In this document: positions 41,170 through 48,951 of the stretch, one piece after another
Position numbering within the stretch: position 1 is the stretch's first letter
How the letters are laid out: the number at the start of each line of letters is the position of its first letter
Source: Moorella glycerini
Lineage (GTDB): Bacteria; Bacillota; DSM-521; Neomoorellales; Neomoorellaceae
Reading direction: 5' to 3'
DNA: 64,000 bases
NCBI RefSeq assembly: GCF_009735625.1
Contig: NZ_CP046244.1
Location: 310,001-374,000, forward strand
Program-made: the position numbers and the translations under genes
Notes under the pieces: generated by a model
What the model saw: only the letters and a program-made list of their open reading frames with translations
What the model was told of the DNA's origin: nothing
Databases searched by the model: none

Positions 41170-41561
41170 GACTCCATCTCCCAAAAAGAAAATTAGCCAA
41201 AAATATAGCTTCGCTGTACCTTGGTTTGGTATCAAGCACCTGGAGCCAGGTCATCCAAAACCTTTTCCTGGACCTCTAAATCTGATAACTAAATTTTCTA
41301 ACGCCTGCTTTCCAGGTTTCTTAGCGCAAGATGGGGATAACCAAGCCTTGCAGGTAGATAAAATATTATCGACATAAGACTGATGCCCGCAGGTCTACCA
41401 GTCATGTTTTTAATTCGCCAGACAGGAAGTATGTTCCTGCTCGCCAACTAAATTAGCCGCAAATGAGTTAAGCCGGGTCCATCGTCCCGGCTTAACTCAT
41501 TTCTGGTATCTATGCCCTTGCTTCTTCCGGAAAACATCAGCGCTTTCTAGTTTCTTGTTTT
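41170..41561. other. Intergenic region between the corrinoid operon and the NrfD gene
   Basis: No gene seen. It contains a strong terminator of the NrfD operon (41461-41502). The rest (41170-41400) should hold the promoter of the corrinoid operon on the minus strand; no GG-N10-GC sigma-54 element or clear sigma-A pair was found there. Confidence 0.5.
41461..41502 (-). terminator. Terminator downstream of the NrfD gene
   Basis: A perfect 17-bp stem (41461-41477 with 41486-41502, GC-rich core CCGGG) with an 8-nt loop, about 60 bp after the stop codon. The T-tract is short, so efficiency may differ. Confidence 0.7.
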
Positions 41562-42818
41562 TTAATAAAGGGACCGTTTCTGCGGGAGAAAATTATAAGA
41601 ACTCACCATCAAGGTGATAATCAACAGGGCCAGGCCGAAGGGCAGGAGGTCAACGGCAATCTCAAATATGGTAGGCATATAAGGCCAGGAACCGGCAAAC
41701 ACCGGCGCTCCTGCCTTAAATTCACCAACTGCTACGGGGTAATGCCAGCCTTCTACTTCCATTCCCGGGAGGGAAAGGCTTAGGGGAAACTGGTTGAAGG
41801 CCGGGAACATCAACATCAGCCGGTGGGCAAAGACGCCGGCAAAAAGCAAAGCGCAGCCCAGGAGCAGGGAACCGGCCGACCGCCCGCCTTTTTCGCTGAA
41901 GAAGTAAACCATGACAAAGGCTGGCAGGGCGATTTCCACCAGGTAGACCGGAGCATAGCGATTAAATACCAGGGATAGAATGCCCATGGCTTCGGGGCTG
42001 CCCCACCACCAGTGGATAAGAAGATCCATGGCTACGAAAAAGAAATGGACGGCCAGGGCGCCGGCTGTAATCCGGGCCAGGGTATTAAAGACGCCTGCAT
42101 ACTGGTTAAACCCCTCTTTCCCGGCCACCAGGAGGGCAATCACCAGGACCAGGGCCGTCCCGGAAGCCACCGCCACGGCGATGAAATCCGGGGGTAAAAT
42201 GGCCGTATACCACCAGCTGTGCGAGGCCTGGGTGGCAAAAATCAAGGCCGTGATGGTATGAATTAGAATCGCCACCGGCAGCCCCACCACGGCTACCCGC
42301 CGGGACCACCTGGCAGCAATGCTTTCTACTTCCTCCTGGGTAAGCTTCCTTGTCCAGCCGTTAAGAAAACCGCGTCCTCCCTTTTTCCAGTCAGGCAAAA
42401 GCTGAAAATAGACGCTTAAAAAGGTTAATATGGTATAGGCGCTAACAACTATTACGTCCCAGATTAAAGGCGACCGGAAATTGGGGTGCAGCAGCAAGTT
42501 GTAAATCCTGTCTACCCGCCCCAGGTCCGGCAAGATGATTACCGCCGCGGCCATAATGCTGGCAAAGGCGGAAAGGGAAGCAATGCGGGTAAAGGGCTTC
42601 AACTGCTCAAGATTGAAAAGGTAAACCGAAGAAGAAACGATTAGCCCCCCGGCGGCAATCCCCACAAAGAAGGCGAAGGTGGTAATATACAGTCCCCAGC
42701 TAAAGGGATTGCGCATACCTGTCACAATCAGGCCGCTTTTAAGCTGGTAGCCCCAGGTAAATAAACTTACCAGCAAAAGAACCAGACCCAGGACAAAAGC
42801 CACATTTAGTTTCCTCAC
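41562..42818 (-). CDS. NrfD/PsrC-type membrane subunit of molybdopterin oxidoreductase
   Basis: Polytopic quinone-interacting membrane anchor (418 aa, about ten hydrophobic segments) of the NrfD/PsrC/DmsC-like family. 'RNPFSWGLYITTFAFFVGI' at the N-terminus is typical of the family, as is the acidic 'YAPVYLVEIALPAFVMVYFF' region near residue 290. With the FeS subunit upstream it should pass electrons between menaquinone and the exported catalytic subunit. It is separated from the FeS gene by a 248-bp gap containing a large hairpin, unusual within such operons. Confidence 0.9.
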   Translation of the reverse strand: MRKLNVAFVLGLVLLLVSLFTWGYQLKSGLIVTGMRNPFSWGLYITTFAFFVGIAAGGLIVSSSVYLFNLEQLKPFTRIASLSAFASIMAAAVIILPDLGRVDRIYNLLLHPNFRSPLIWDVIVVSAYTILTFLSVYFQLLPDWKKGGRGFLNGWTRKLTQEEVESIAARWSRRVAVVGLPVAILIHTITALIFATQASHSWWYTAILPPDFIAVAVASGTALVLVIALLVAGKEGFNQYAGVFNTLARITAGALAVHFFFVAMDLLIHWWWGSPEAMGILSLVFNRYAPVYLVEIALPAFVMVYFFSEKGGRSAGSLLLGCALLFAGVFAHRLMLMFPAFNQFPLSLSLPGMEVEGWHYPVAVGEFKAGAPVFAGSWPYMPTIFEIAVDLLPFGLALLIITLMVSSYNFLPQKRSLY

Positions 42819-42887
42819 AAGGTCTCCCTCCTAGAAAATGTTACTTGCCTGGCTTTGTTTTCGCTCGCGCCAAACCACTTAAGGAGC

Positions 42888-42958
42888 GACCAGCACTCAA
42901 CTCGTTTGGAACAGGTGACTATTCGCGAACAAAACCTTTGTGAGTTGAGGGCTGGGTC
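42888..42958 (-). ncRNA. Large hairpin in the gap between FeS-subunit and NrfD genes
   Basis: CCAGC-A-CTCAACTC (42890-42903) pairs with GAGTTGAG-G-GCTGG (42942-42955), one mismatch only, extended by GAC/GTC with a bulge. The 38-nt loop contains the small palindrome TTCGCGAA. It lies in a 248-bp leader between two genes of one operon and could be an RNA processing or attenuation element. There is no T-tract after it, so it is not a classical terminator. Confidence 0.4.
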
Positions 42959-43066
42959 AGCCGTAAAGCTTAAGGCCAGGTTCCAGGGGCCGCTGCGCCG
43001 CCCGGTAGAAGCTTGCTCGCTTCAATCAAAAGCCTGAATGGCACTATCCCGAGTAAAGGTCTTCCC

Positions 43067-43753
43067 TTACTTCCGTGGTCCTGCGGGCGGCAGGTAAAAG
43101 ACTTTGGGCTTTGTACCCAGTTCTTCTTTCAGCCTTAGGGCCTGTCGTTGCCGTACCAGGCGGCTTACTTCCGACCTGGGGTCATCGAGATCGCCAAAGA
43201 AGCGGGCCCCGGCAGGGCAGGCCTGGACACATACTGGTAATTCCCCTTTATCGGTATACTGCACGCAGAAGGTACATTTTTCCACTATTCCTTTGGGACG
43301 ATCCGGCGTGTAAACCAGGCGGCCGCTCCGGTCACGATGCTCAAAGGGATAGCCGTAATTATACCCTGGCATATAACCTGCCTTCGCTTTGGCCTTTTGC
43401 TGGTCCTCCCAGTTGAACTGGCGCACACCATAGGGACAGGCGGCCATGCAGTAACGGCAGCCGATGCAGCGCTCGTAGTCAACTAATATCCGGCCCCGGT
43501 CATCGGTATACGTCGCTCCCACCGGGCAGACCTTTGCACAGGGCGCATTTTCACACATCTGGCAGGATACAGGTAAAAAGTACATCTGCGCTTCCCCGTC
43601 TTTAGCGAGGGGGATCTGGTGCTCCTTACTTCCCGGTGTGAATACCCGGTTCCACCAGGTGCCCGGCGGTTGCGAATTATGCTCTTTACAGACCACCGCG
43701 CAGGTACGGCAGCCGATACAGCGGTCCAGGTCAATGACCATTCCCAGTTTCAC
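43067..43753 (-). CDS. DmsB-type four-cluster ferredoxin subunit
   Basis: Electron-transfer subunit (228 aa) with four [4Fe-4S] motifs: 'CIGCRTCAVVCKEHN', 'CQMCENAPCAKVCP', 'CIGCRYCMAACP' and a last set beginning 'CTFCVQ' and ending 'CVQACPAGA'. It links the catalytic subunit to the NrfD anchor. The start codon ATG 43753 shares one base with the stop of the catalytic-subunit gene. It is probably exported with its partner's Tat signal. Typical size for the DmsB/PhsB group. Confidence 0.94.
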   Translation of the reverse strand: MKLGMVIDLDRCIGCRTCAVVCKEHNSQPPGTWWNRVFTPGSKEHQIPLAKDGEAQMYFLPVSCQMCENAPCAKVCPVGATYTDDRGRILVDYERCIGCRYCMAACPYGVRQFNWEDQQKAKAKAGYMPGYNYGYPFEHRDRSGRLVYTPDRPKGIVEKCTFCVQYTDKGELPVCVQACPAGARFFGDLDDPRSEVSRLVRQRQALRLKEELGTKPKVFYLPPAGPRK

Positions 43754-46332
43754 TATACTTCACCTGCCTTTCGTACATCGCAGAGGGCTTCGTTCCAGGC
43801 TGTATTGGGGGCCCATATCCCCGCTACAAAGTAGACCTCATGGGTGGGCTTGATAAAGGGATAGGTTAATGAGTTATAAGAATCTCCTTTGAGATAGCGG
43901 CTCCACCAGCCCTGCTCAAAGATGATGATTTTCCTCCCCTGACCGGGGTCCAGAACGGCGTAACCTCTAACCTTGCCGCGGTCGTTGTAAGCTTCGACCA
44001 GGTCTCCCTCTTTAATCCCTTTTTCAGCCGCGTCCTCAGGGTTTAAGAAAACCTTCGGCTTATTATCCTGCAGCTCGTTCATCCAGATATTATTGGAGTG
44101 ATTGGAGTGAATACGGTAAAGGGAGTTACGGGTAATGAAAGCAAACTGGTACTTGCCTTTGGCTCCCGGGTTTAAGGCATACTCGCTTTCTACAAAGGGC
44201 GGCTTGTGCACAGGCAAAGTTTCGCCGAGTTGCATAAAGGTATCCTCTTCCTTGTAAAATTCAATCCTGCCGCTTTTAACAAATTGTGCCGTAGCTTCAA
44301 TTGCCGCCGGCCGGCTGACGGGGGGGAAGGGCTTTTTAAACTGTACCTGTTCGTAAAAGGGAATCTGGCGATTTCCCGGTACCTCTGATTTCAGCCGCAC
44401 CGGCCCTTTTTTCAGCTGCTCCAGGGTAATCCCGGCCACCGGCGGTCCGCCTGTGGCAAGAAGAAGTTCAATAGCTTTTTCCGCTGCCGTATTTTCATCC
44501 AGGCCAGGAAAGAAATATTTTTCAAAATCAGGATTAAGGCGTTTGGCAATTTCGCGGGCAATCCACAGCTCCGATTTGGATTCGTAAAGGGGTTTAATGG
44601 CCGGTTGCTGCAGCTGCATATAAGGATGCAAGGGTGTAGTCGTCAGTTCGGTTTTTTCATACCAGCTGGCTACAGGGAAAACCACATCGCTATAAAGACA
44701 GCTGGTGGTCATCTGGTGGTCCATTCCAACAATAAATTCCAGGTCCCCCTTAATCGCCATTTGCCGCAACCGATCGGCCATATTATGCTGGTCAAAGGGG
44801 TTGCCCCACCCAAAGATGAAGGCTTTGACTCCGTTGGCGGGCCATTTCGCCTTCATGCTTTTTGTGGGGCCATTGAGGATATAAAGCCAGGGAAGCCAGC
44901 GCGGCGGTTTAGGGAACCACCACTCTTTGACGTTAAACCGGATCTTGTACTGGCCAGCATACGTCGAAATACCTGCGCCCGGCTTGCCAATATTACCGGT
45001 CAGCACCGGCAGCAGGGCCAGGGCGCGGCCCTTCAGGTCGCCGTGATACCACTGGTAGTTGCTGGCGCCGTAGATGACATGCAATGGTTTCGTGGTCGCC
45101 ATCTCCCGGGCCAGGCGGACTACCGTATCCCCGGCAACGCCCGTTTCTTGCTCCACATAGACCGGTGTATAGCCGGTTAAATGTTCTTTTAATAATTGGA
45201 ACACTGGTTTAACCTTGACCCGCTGGCCATCCTTTAATTCAACTTCCATTTCGCCTTCCAGGATTACATTAAGGGGAAGCTCGAGTTTTTCCGGGTGCAC
45301 CGCCAGGAACTGCCCGTTGTAAGCGACAAATACATCCCGGTAAGGTGGTATATCTGCCGGTTTGTCCAGACCTTTAACCTCTTCAGCTTTCAGGCGCTTT
45401 CTGGTATCCAGGCGAACCAAAAGAGGCATATCAGTAAAGGTTTTAACAAATTCTTCGTCGTACAGCTTTTCCTCAATTATCACCCGGGCCATTCCCAAGG
45501 CTAAAGCTGCATCACTGCTGGCTTTAAGCTGGACCCACTCATCCGCTTTAGCAGCAGTTGGGCAGTAGTTGGGATCAAATACTACAAGTTTAGCGCCATT
45601 GTTACGTGCTTTGATTAAGAAGTCGGAATCAATCAAACGCGTTACCATAATATTGGAACCGAAAACAGCGATATAGCGGGAATTGGCCCATTCAAGGGGT
45701 TCCAGTTCCTCTGACTGGACGCCGAAGGTCTGGGGCCAGAACATTGGCAGGTCGCCATTCTTATCATAAGGATGGTTCAAATTCCATCCCGCCAGGGTAG
45801 AGAGGGCGATCCACGCTCCTTTCTGGACGTGGCCGGTCCCGCCTACCTGAAAGCTGAAACAAACAGATTCCGGGCCGTATTTGGTGGCAATCTCCTGTAA
45901 GCGGCTGGCCGTGTAATCCAGCGCTTCTTCCCAGGAAACCTCTCTGAATTCTCCTTTACCCCGTTCTCCCGTCCTGATGAGGGGTTTCTTGATCCGGTCA
46001 GGGCCATAAATAACGTTAATATAACTCAAACCCCTTAAACAACCCCGGGGACCGTACTCGGGCTCGGGATAGTCATTGGTAGGAAATAAGGCCTTTATTT
46101 GCCCGTCTACTACCATAGCCCTTATCCCGCAGGAAGAAGTACAGTTGGGCGAGCAGGTGCTGCGAACGTATTTAACTTCTTTTAATGGGGTTGGACTCCC
46201 CCCTGCCACAGCTTGGGAAATAAAATATTTACTTGTCCCCGCCGTACCCGCCATGACGGCCGTTGCCGCCGACGCCTTTAAAAACTGGCGCCGGCTGAGC
46301 TTAAATTCTCGCTTCTCATTTTTATCCTTCAT
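43753..46332 (-). CDS. Tat-exported molybdopterin oxidoreductase catalytic subunit
   Basis: Catalytic subunit of a DMSO-reductase-family enzyme (859 aa). The Tat motif is 'SRRQFLKASAATAVMAG'. The [4Fe-4S] site is C-x3-C-x3-C-x(n)-C, from 'CSPNCTSSCG' to 'GPRGCLRG'. The Mo-ligand region reads 'HPYDKNGDLPMFWPQTFG', whose 'DLP' resembles the aspartate-ligated type II enzymes (NarG, EbdA, SerA, DdhA groups), whereas neighbours (NrfD, DmsB) resemble polysulfide/thiosulfate reductases. Substrate is therefore open; sulfur oxyanions are suggested by the nearby YeeE/TusA genes. ATG 46332 was chosen over GTG 46353. A sigma-54 promoter lies about 200 bp upstream. Confidence 0.9.
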   Translation of the reverse strand: MKDKNEKREFKLSRRQFLKASAATAVMAGTAGTSKYFISQAVAGGSPTPLKEVKYVRSTCSPNCTSSCGIRAMVVDGQIKALFPTNDYPEPEYGPRGCLRGLSYINVIYGPDRIKKPLIRTGERGKGEFREVSWEEALDYTASRLQEIATKYGPESVCFSFQVGGTGHVQKGAWIALSTLAGWNLNHPYDKNGDLPMFWPQTFGVQSEELEPLEWANSRYIAVFGSNIMVTRLIDSDFLIKARNNGAKLVVFDPNYCPTAAKADEWVQLKASSDAALALGMARVIIEEKLYDEEFVKTFTDMPLLVRLDTRKRLKAEEVKGLDKPADIPPYRDVFVAYNGQFLAVHPEKLELPLNVILEGEMEVELKDGQRVKVKPVFQLLKEHLTGYTPVYVEQETGVAGDTVVRLAREMATTKPLHVIYGASNYQWYHGDLKGRALALLPVLTGNIGKPGAGISTYAGQYKIRFNVKEWWFPKPPRWLPWLYILNGPTKSMKAKWPANGVKAFIFGWGNPFDQHNMADRLRQMAIKGDLEFIVGMDHQMTTSCLYSDVVFPVASWYEKTELTTTPLHPYMQLQQPAIKPLYESKSELWIAREIAKRLNPDFEKYFFPGLDENTAAEKAIELLLATGGPPVAGITLEQLKKGPVRLKSEVPGNRQIPFYEQVQFKKPFPPVSRPAAIEATAQFVKSGRIEFYKEEDTFMQLGETLPVHKPPFVESEYALNPGAKGKYQFAFITRNSLYRIHSNHSNNIWMNELQDNKPKVFLNPEDAAEKGIKEGDLVEAYNDRGKVRGYAVLDPGQGRKIIIFEQGWWSRYLKGDSYNSLTYPFIKPTHEVYFVAGIWAPNTAWNEALCDVRKAGEV

Positions 46333-46550
46333 AACTTTGCCTGTCACCTCCACGGTACATTCCGGGACCCGCTCCCGGCATCACATAACGGTTATGGATG
46401 TCGCACTTTTCTAAAATAATATTCCTGCCGTTAAAGGTATAACTATACCCTTTAAATAATCGCCTCTTGTAGTATTTCCGGTCATTTTATTCCCCTCCCC
46501 TGCCTTGTGAAAGTAACATATTTATACATGTCATTTATCCATGTTTCTCT

Positions 46551-46567
46551 AGCAAGTTTCGTGCCGG
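46551..46567 (-). promoter_or_regulatory. Sigma-54 promoter of the exported molybdoenzyme operon
   Basis: Minus-strand CGGCACGAAACTTGCT differs from the consensus TGGCACG-N4-TTGCW only at the first base, and the GG-N10-GC spacing is exact. Transcription should begin near 46539, about 205 nt before the start codon. The activator is probably the PAS regulator at 48952-50643. Confidence 0.75.
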
Positions 46568-46573
46568 CAAAAC

Positions 46574-46608
46574 AAAAAGCCCCGGGGCGTGTTTTCCCGG
46601 GACTTTTT
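46574..46608 (-). terminator. Terminator of the cytoplasmic molybdoenzyme gene
   Basis: AAAAAG-T-CCCGGG / CCCGGGG-CTTTTT hairpin with T run in the minus direction; nearly symmetrical, so it may work both ways. It abuts the -24 box of the sigma-54 promoter. Confidence 0.8.
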
Positions 46609-46671
46609 ACCGTCCTGAGCCAAGGATGTCTCGAAAATATTAGAATCCATGTCTAGATTCATAGAAACTTT

Positions 46672-48930
46672 TTAGCCGCTACAGTTTTCACTCCGGCCTT
46701 CCTGCCCCATGCTTCCTTCCCGCCTCCTGCTTCCTGCCTCCTGCCTCTCAATCCGGCAGGCGCCGGCCTTGGCCAGGGGCTGGCCGGAAAGGGGGTCCGC
46801 CGCCCGGCCGGTAAGGCGGTTGGCCGCCTGGCGCCTTTCCCTCTCGCCGGGGTCCAGATCACCAAAGTGGAAGGGGACAAAGACCTCTCCCGGTGCCACC
46901 ACCTCTGTAAGCCTGGCCGGCACCTCAATCCAGCCCCGGCGGGAGACAACCCGGACCACCTCCCCGTCCGCCACCTGCAGGCGGGCCGCATCGGCAGGAT
47001 TGATCTCCACATAGGCCCCGGGAACCAGGGCCTGGAGTTCGGGGATACGCTTTGTCCTGGTCCGGGTATGGTAATGTTCAATAATCCGGCCGGTATTGAG
47101 CCAGAAGGGAAATTCCCCGTCAGGTATTTCCGGCGGCGGTGCATAAGGAACAGCCAGGAGGCGCGCCCTGCCCTCCGGGTGATTGAACTCGCCGTAACCC
47201 TGGGCTTCTTCCGGGCGGGTGGGAAAAACACCGGCGGTATAGAGCCGCGGCGTTCCACCGCTCCCGGCCGGGCAGGGCCACTGGACTCCTGCCAGGCGTT
47301 CCAGCAGGGCGTAATCCACCCCTGTCATGTCGTTGGGCCGGCCGCGGGTGAGCTCCCGCAATTCCCGGAAGGCATCCTCCGGGCCCTGCCAGGCAAAGAG
47401 CCCCCCTGCTCCCAGGTAGCGGGCCACCTGGGTGACGATGGCCAGGTCGTCCCGGGCCTCCCCCGGCGGGGCCACGGCCCGGCGGACCAGGTTCAGGCGC
47501 CGTTCCGAGTTGGTAACGACCCCCGTCTTTTCCCCCCACCCGGCCCCGGGCAGGAAGATATCGGCGAAAGCCGCCGTCTCCATGGGATAAAAGACGTCCT
47601 GGACAATTAAGAAGACCTTTTCCAGCTGGCGGCGGCTGAAACCCAGATCCGGCAGAGAAACGGCCGGGTTGGTGCCGATGACCCACAGCACCTTGAGCCT
47701 ACCGTCTTCCACCAGCTCCAGCATACGGTTGATATCATTGACCCGGCGGGGCAGCCGGTCTTCCGGGATACCCCAGTAGTTGGCCACCTGGCGGCGGTGC
47801 TCAGGATTCTCCGGGTTGCGGAAACCGGGCAAAGAACCGCCGCCGCCAATCTCCCGCATGCTCAAGGCCGAGGCCTGGCCGGTCAGGGAAAAGGGTGCCG
47901 ACCCGGGCCGGCCGATTTTGCCGGTGATAAGGTGCAGGGAGTTGATTAAAGTTACCGCCGCCACCGCCTGGCTGCTCTGGTTGACCCCCTGGCAGAAGAC
48001 AGTCACGGCGCTCGGGGAAAGCCCGAAAAGGCGGGCGGCGGCCACAATATCCGCCGCCGGCACGCCGGTAAGGCCGGCCACCCGCTCCGGCGGGAAGGCA
48101 GCGGCGGCCCGGGCCAGCTCCTCGAAGCCTGCCGTCGCCCGCCGGATGAAGTCCCGGTCCAGCATGTCTTCCTTAATCAGAATATTAATCAAGCCGTACA
48201 GCAGGGGGATGTTGCTGCCGCAGCGCAGGCGCAGGTGGAGGTCGGCCATCCGGGCCGGCAGGGTAAGGCGCGGGTCGGCCACCACGATTTTAGCCCCGTT
48301 AAGTTTACGGTTGCGTAAAATCCGCTGCCAGAGCTGGGGGTGCATCTCCGCCGGGTTGGCGCCAAAGATAAAGATGAGGCGGCTCACATCCAGGTCTTCG
48401 TAGCAACCCGGCGGGGCGTCGACGCCGAAGGAGAGGATGTGGCCGCTTACGGTGGAAGCCATGCACAGCCGGGTATTGGCGTCGATATTGGGCGTGCCCA
48501 GTACACCCTTGGCCAGCTTGTGGATGGCATAGTATTCCTCCAGGGTCAGCTGGCCGCCGTGGTAAATGCCGACGGCTTCCGGGCCGCCGGTCGCCAGGGC
48601 TTCCCGGAGACACTGCGCCACCTCCGCCAGGGCCCCTTCCCAGGTCACGGGGTGCATCTCCTTACCCCGGCGCCGGAGAGGTACCGTCGCCCGCTCCGGG
48701 TGGTGCAGGGTTTTCCACTCATAGAGGCCCTTGAGGCACAGGTGGCCTTTATTTACCGGTGCGGCGGTATCAGGTTTGACGGCCACTGCCCGGCCGTTTT
48801 TTACCCCCAGGTAAAGGCCGCAGCCGGTACCGCAATAACCGCAGGTGGTAGCCACCCAGCGGTCCACGGCTGCTTCCCCCCGGCCCTGGAACAGGCTAAC
48901 TATCCCCTGTTGCAACTCTGCCAGTGCCAT
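46672..48930 (-). CDS. Cytoplasmic molybdopterin oxidoreductase of nitrate-reductase (NasA/NapA) type
   Basis: Molybdopterin enzyme (752 aa) without signal peptide. The N-terminal [4Fe-4S] motif is 'TTCGYCGTGCGLYL' with the fourth Cys in 'GHLCLKG'. The Mo-ligand Cys is in 'NTRLCMASTVSGH', the pattern of NasA/NapA nitrate reductases; formate dehydrogenases have Sec or Cys in a different 'RVCH/RVUH' context. The C-terminal dinucleotide-binding domain ends near 'AGACRIE', after which about 25 residues of repetitive 'QEAGSRRREGSMGQEG' are encoded by a purine-rich repeat. Assimilatory nitrate reduction is the best guess. ATG 48930; it lies 21 bp after the PAS regulator gene. Confidence 0.87.
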   Translation of the reverse strand: MALAELQQGIVSLFQGRGEAAVDRWVATTCGYCGTGCGLYLGVKNGRAVAVKPDTAAPVNKGHLCLKGLYEWKTLHHPERATVPLRRRGKEMHPVTWEGALAEVAQCLREALATGGPEAVGIYHGGQLTLEEYYAIHKLAKGVLGTPNIDANTRLCMASTVSGHILSFGVDAPPGCYEDLDVSRLIFIFGANPAEMHPQLWQRILRNRKLNGAKIVVADPRLTLPARMADLHLRLRCGSNIPLLYGLINILIKEDMLDRDFIRRATAGFEELARAAAAFPPERVAGLTGVPAADIVAAARLFGLSPSAVTVFCQGVNQSSQAVAAVTLINSLHLITGKIGRPGSAPFSLTGQASALSMREIGGGGSLPGFRNPENPEHRRQVANYWGIPEDRLPRRVNDINRMLELVEDGRLKVLWVIGTNPAVSLPDLGFSRRQLEKVFLIVQDVFYPMETAAFADIFLPGAGWGEKTGVVTNSERRLNLVRRAVAPPGEARDDLAIVTQVARYLGAGGLFAWQGPEDAFRELRELTRGRPNDMTGVDYALLERLAGVQWPCPAGSGGTPRLYTAGVFPTRPEEAQGYGEFNHPEGRARLLAVPYAPPPEIPDGEFPFWLNTGRIIEHYHTRTRTKRIPELQALVPGAYVEINPADAARLQVADGEVVRVVSRRGWIEVPARLTEVVAPGEVFVPFHFGDLDPGERERRQAANRLTGRAADPLSGQPLAKAGACRIERQEAGSRRREGSMGQEGRSENCSG
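46694..46750. repeat. Degenerate GGCAGGAAG-type repeat in the 3' end of the molybdoenzyme gene
   Basis: On the minus strand, units close to GGCAGGA and GGAAGCAGGA recur about six times over 55 bp. They encode the atypical C-terminal tail of the enzyme, beyond the conserved domain, and look like replication-slippage expansion. Confidence 0.6.
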
Positions 48931-48951
48931 CAGCGTTCCCCCAAAAATGAG

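Larger units (their letters stand above)
46333..46671. other. Intergenic region upstream of the exported molybdopterin enzyme
   Basis: No gene seen. It holds the sigma-54 promoter at 46551-46567 and the terminator of the next molybdoenzyme gene at 46574-46608. The remaining leader (46333-46540) has a short direct repeat of TATAACTATACC-type sequence near 46440 but no obvious RNA class. Confidence 0.5.

Noticed and set aside
41170-41400. Sigma-54 promoter for the corrinoid operon
   Set aside because: Several GG and GC pairs were tested, but none has N10 spacing together with a TTGC-type -12 box.
42819-43066. tRNA or known small RNA in the FeS/NrfD gap
   Set aside because: The fold is a single long hairpin; no cloverleaf or known RNA motif was found.
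46672-48930. Formate dehydrogenase
   Set aside because: The ligand region 'NTRLCMAS' and lack of a Sec or formate-type motif fit nitrate reductases better.
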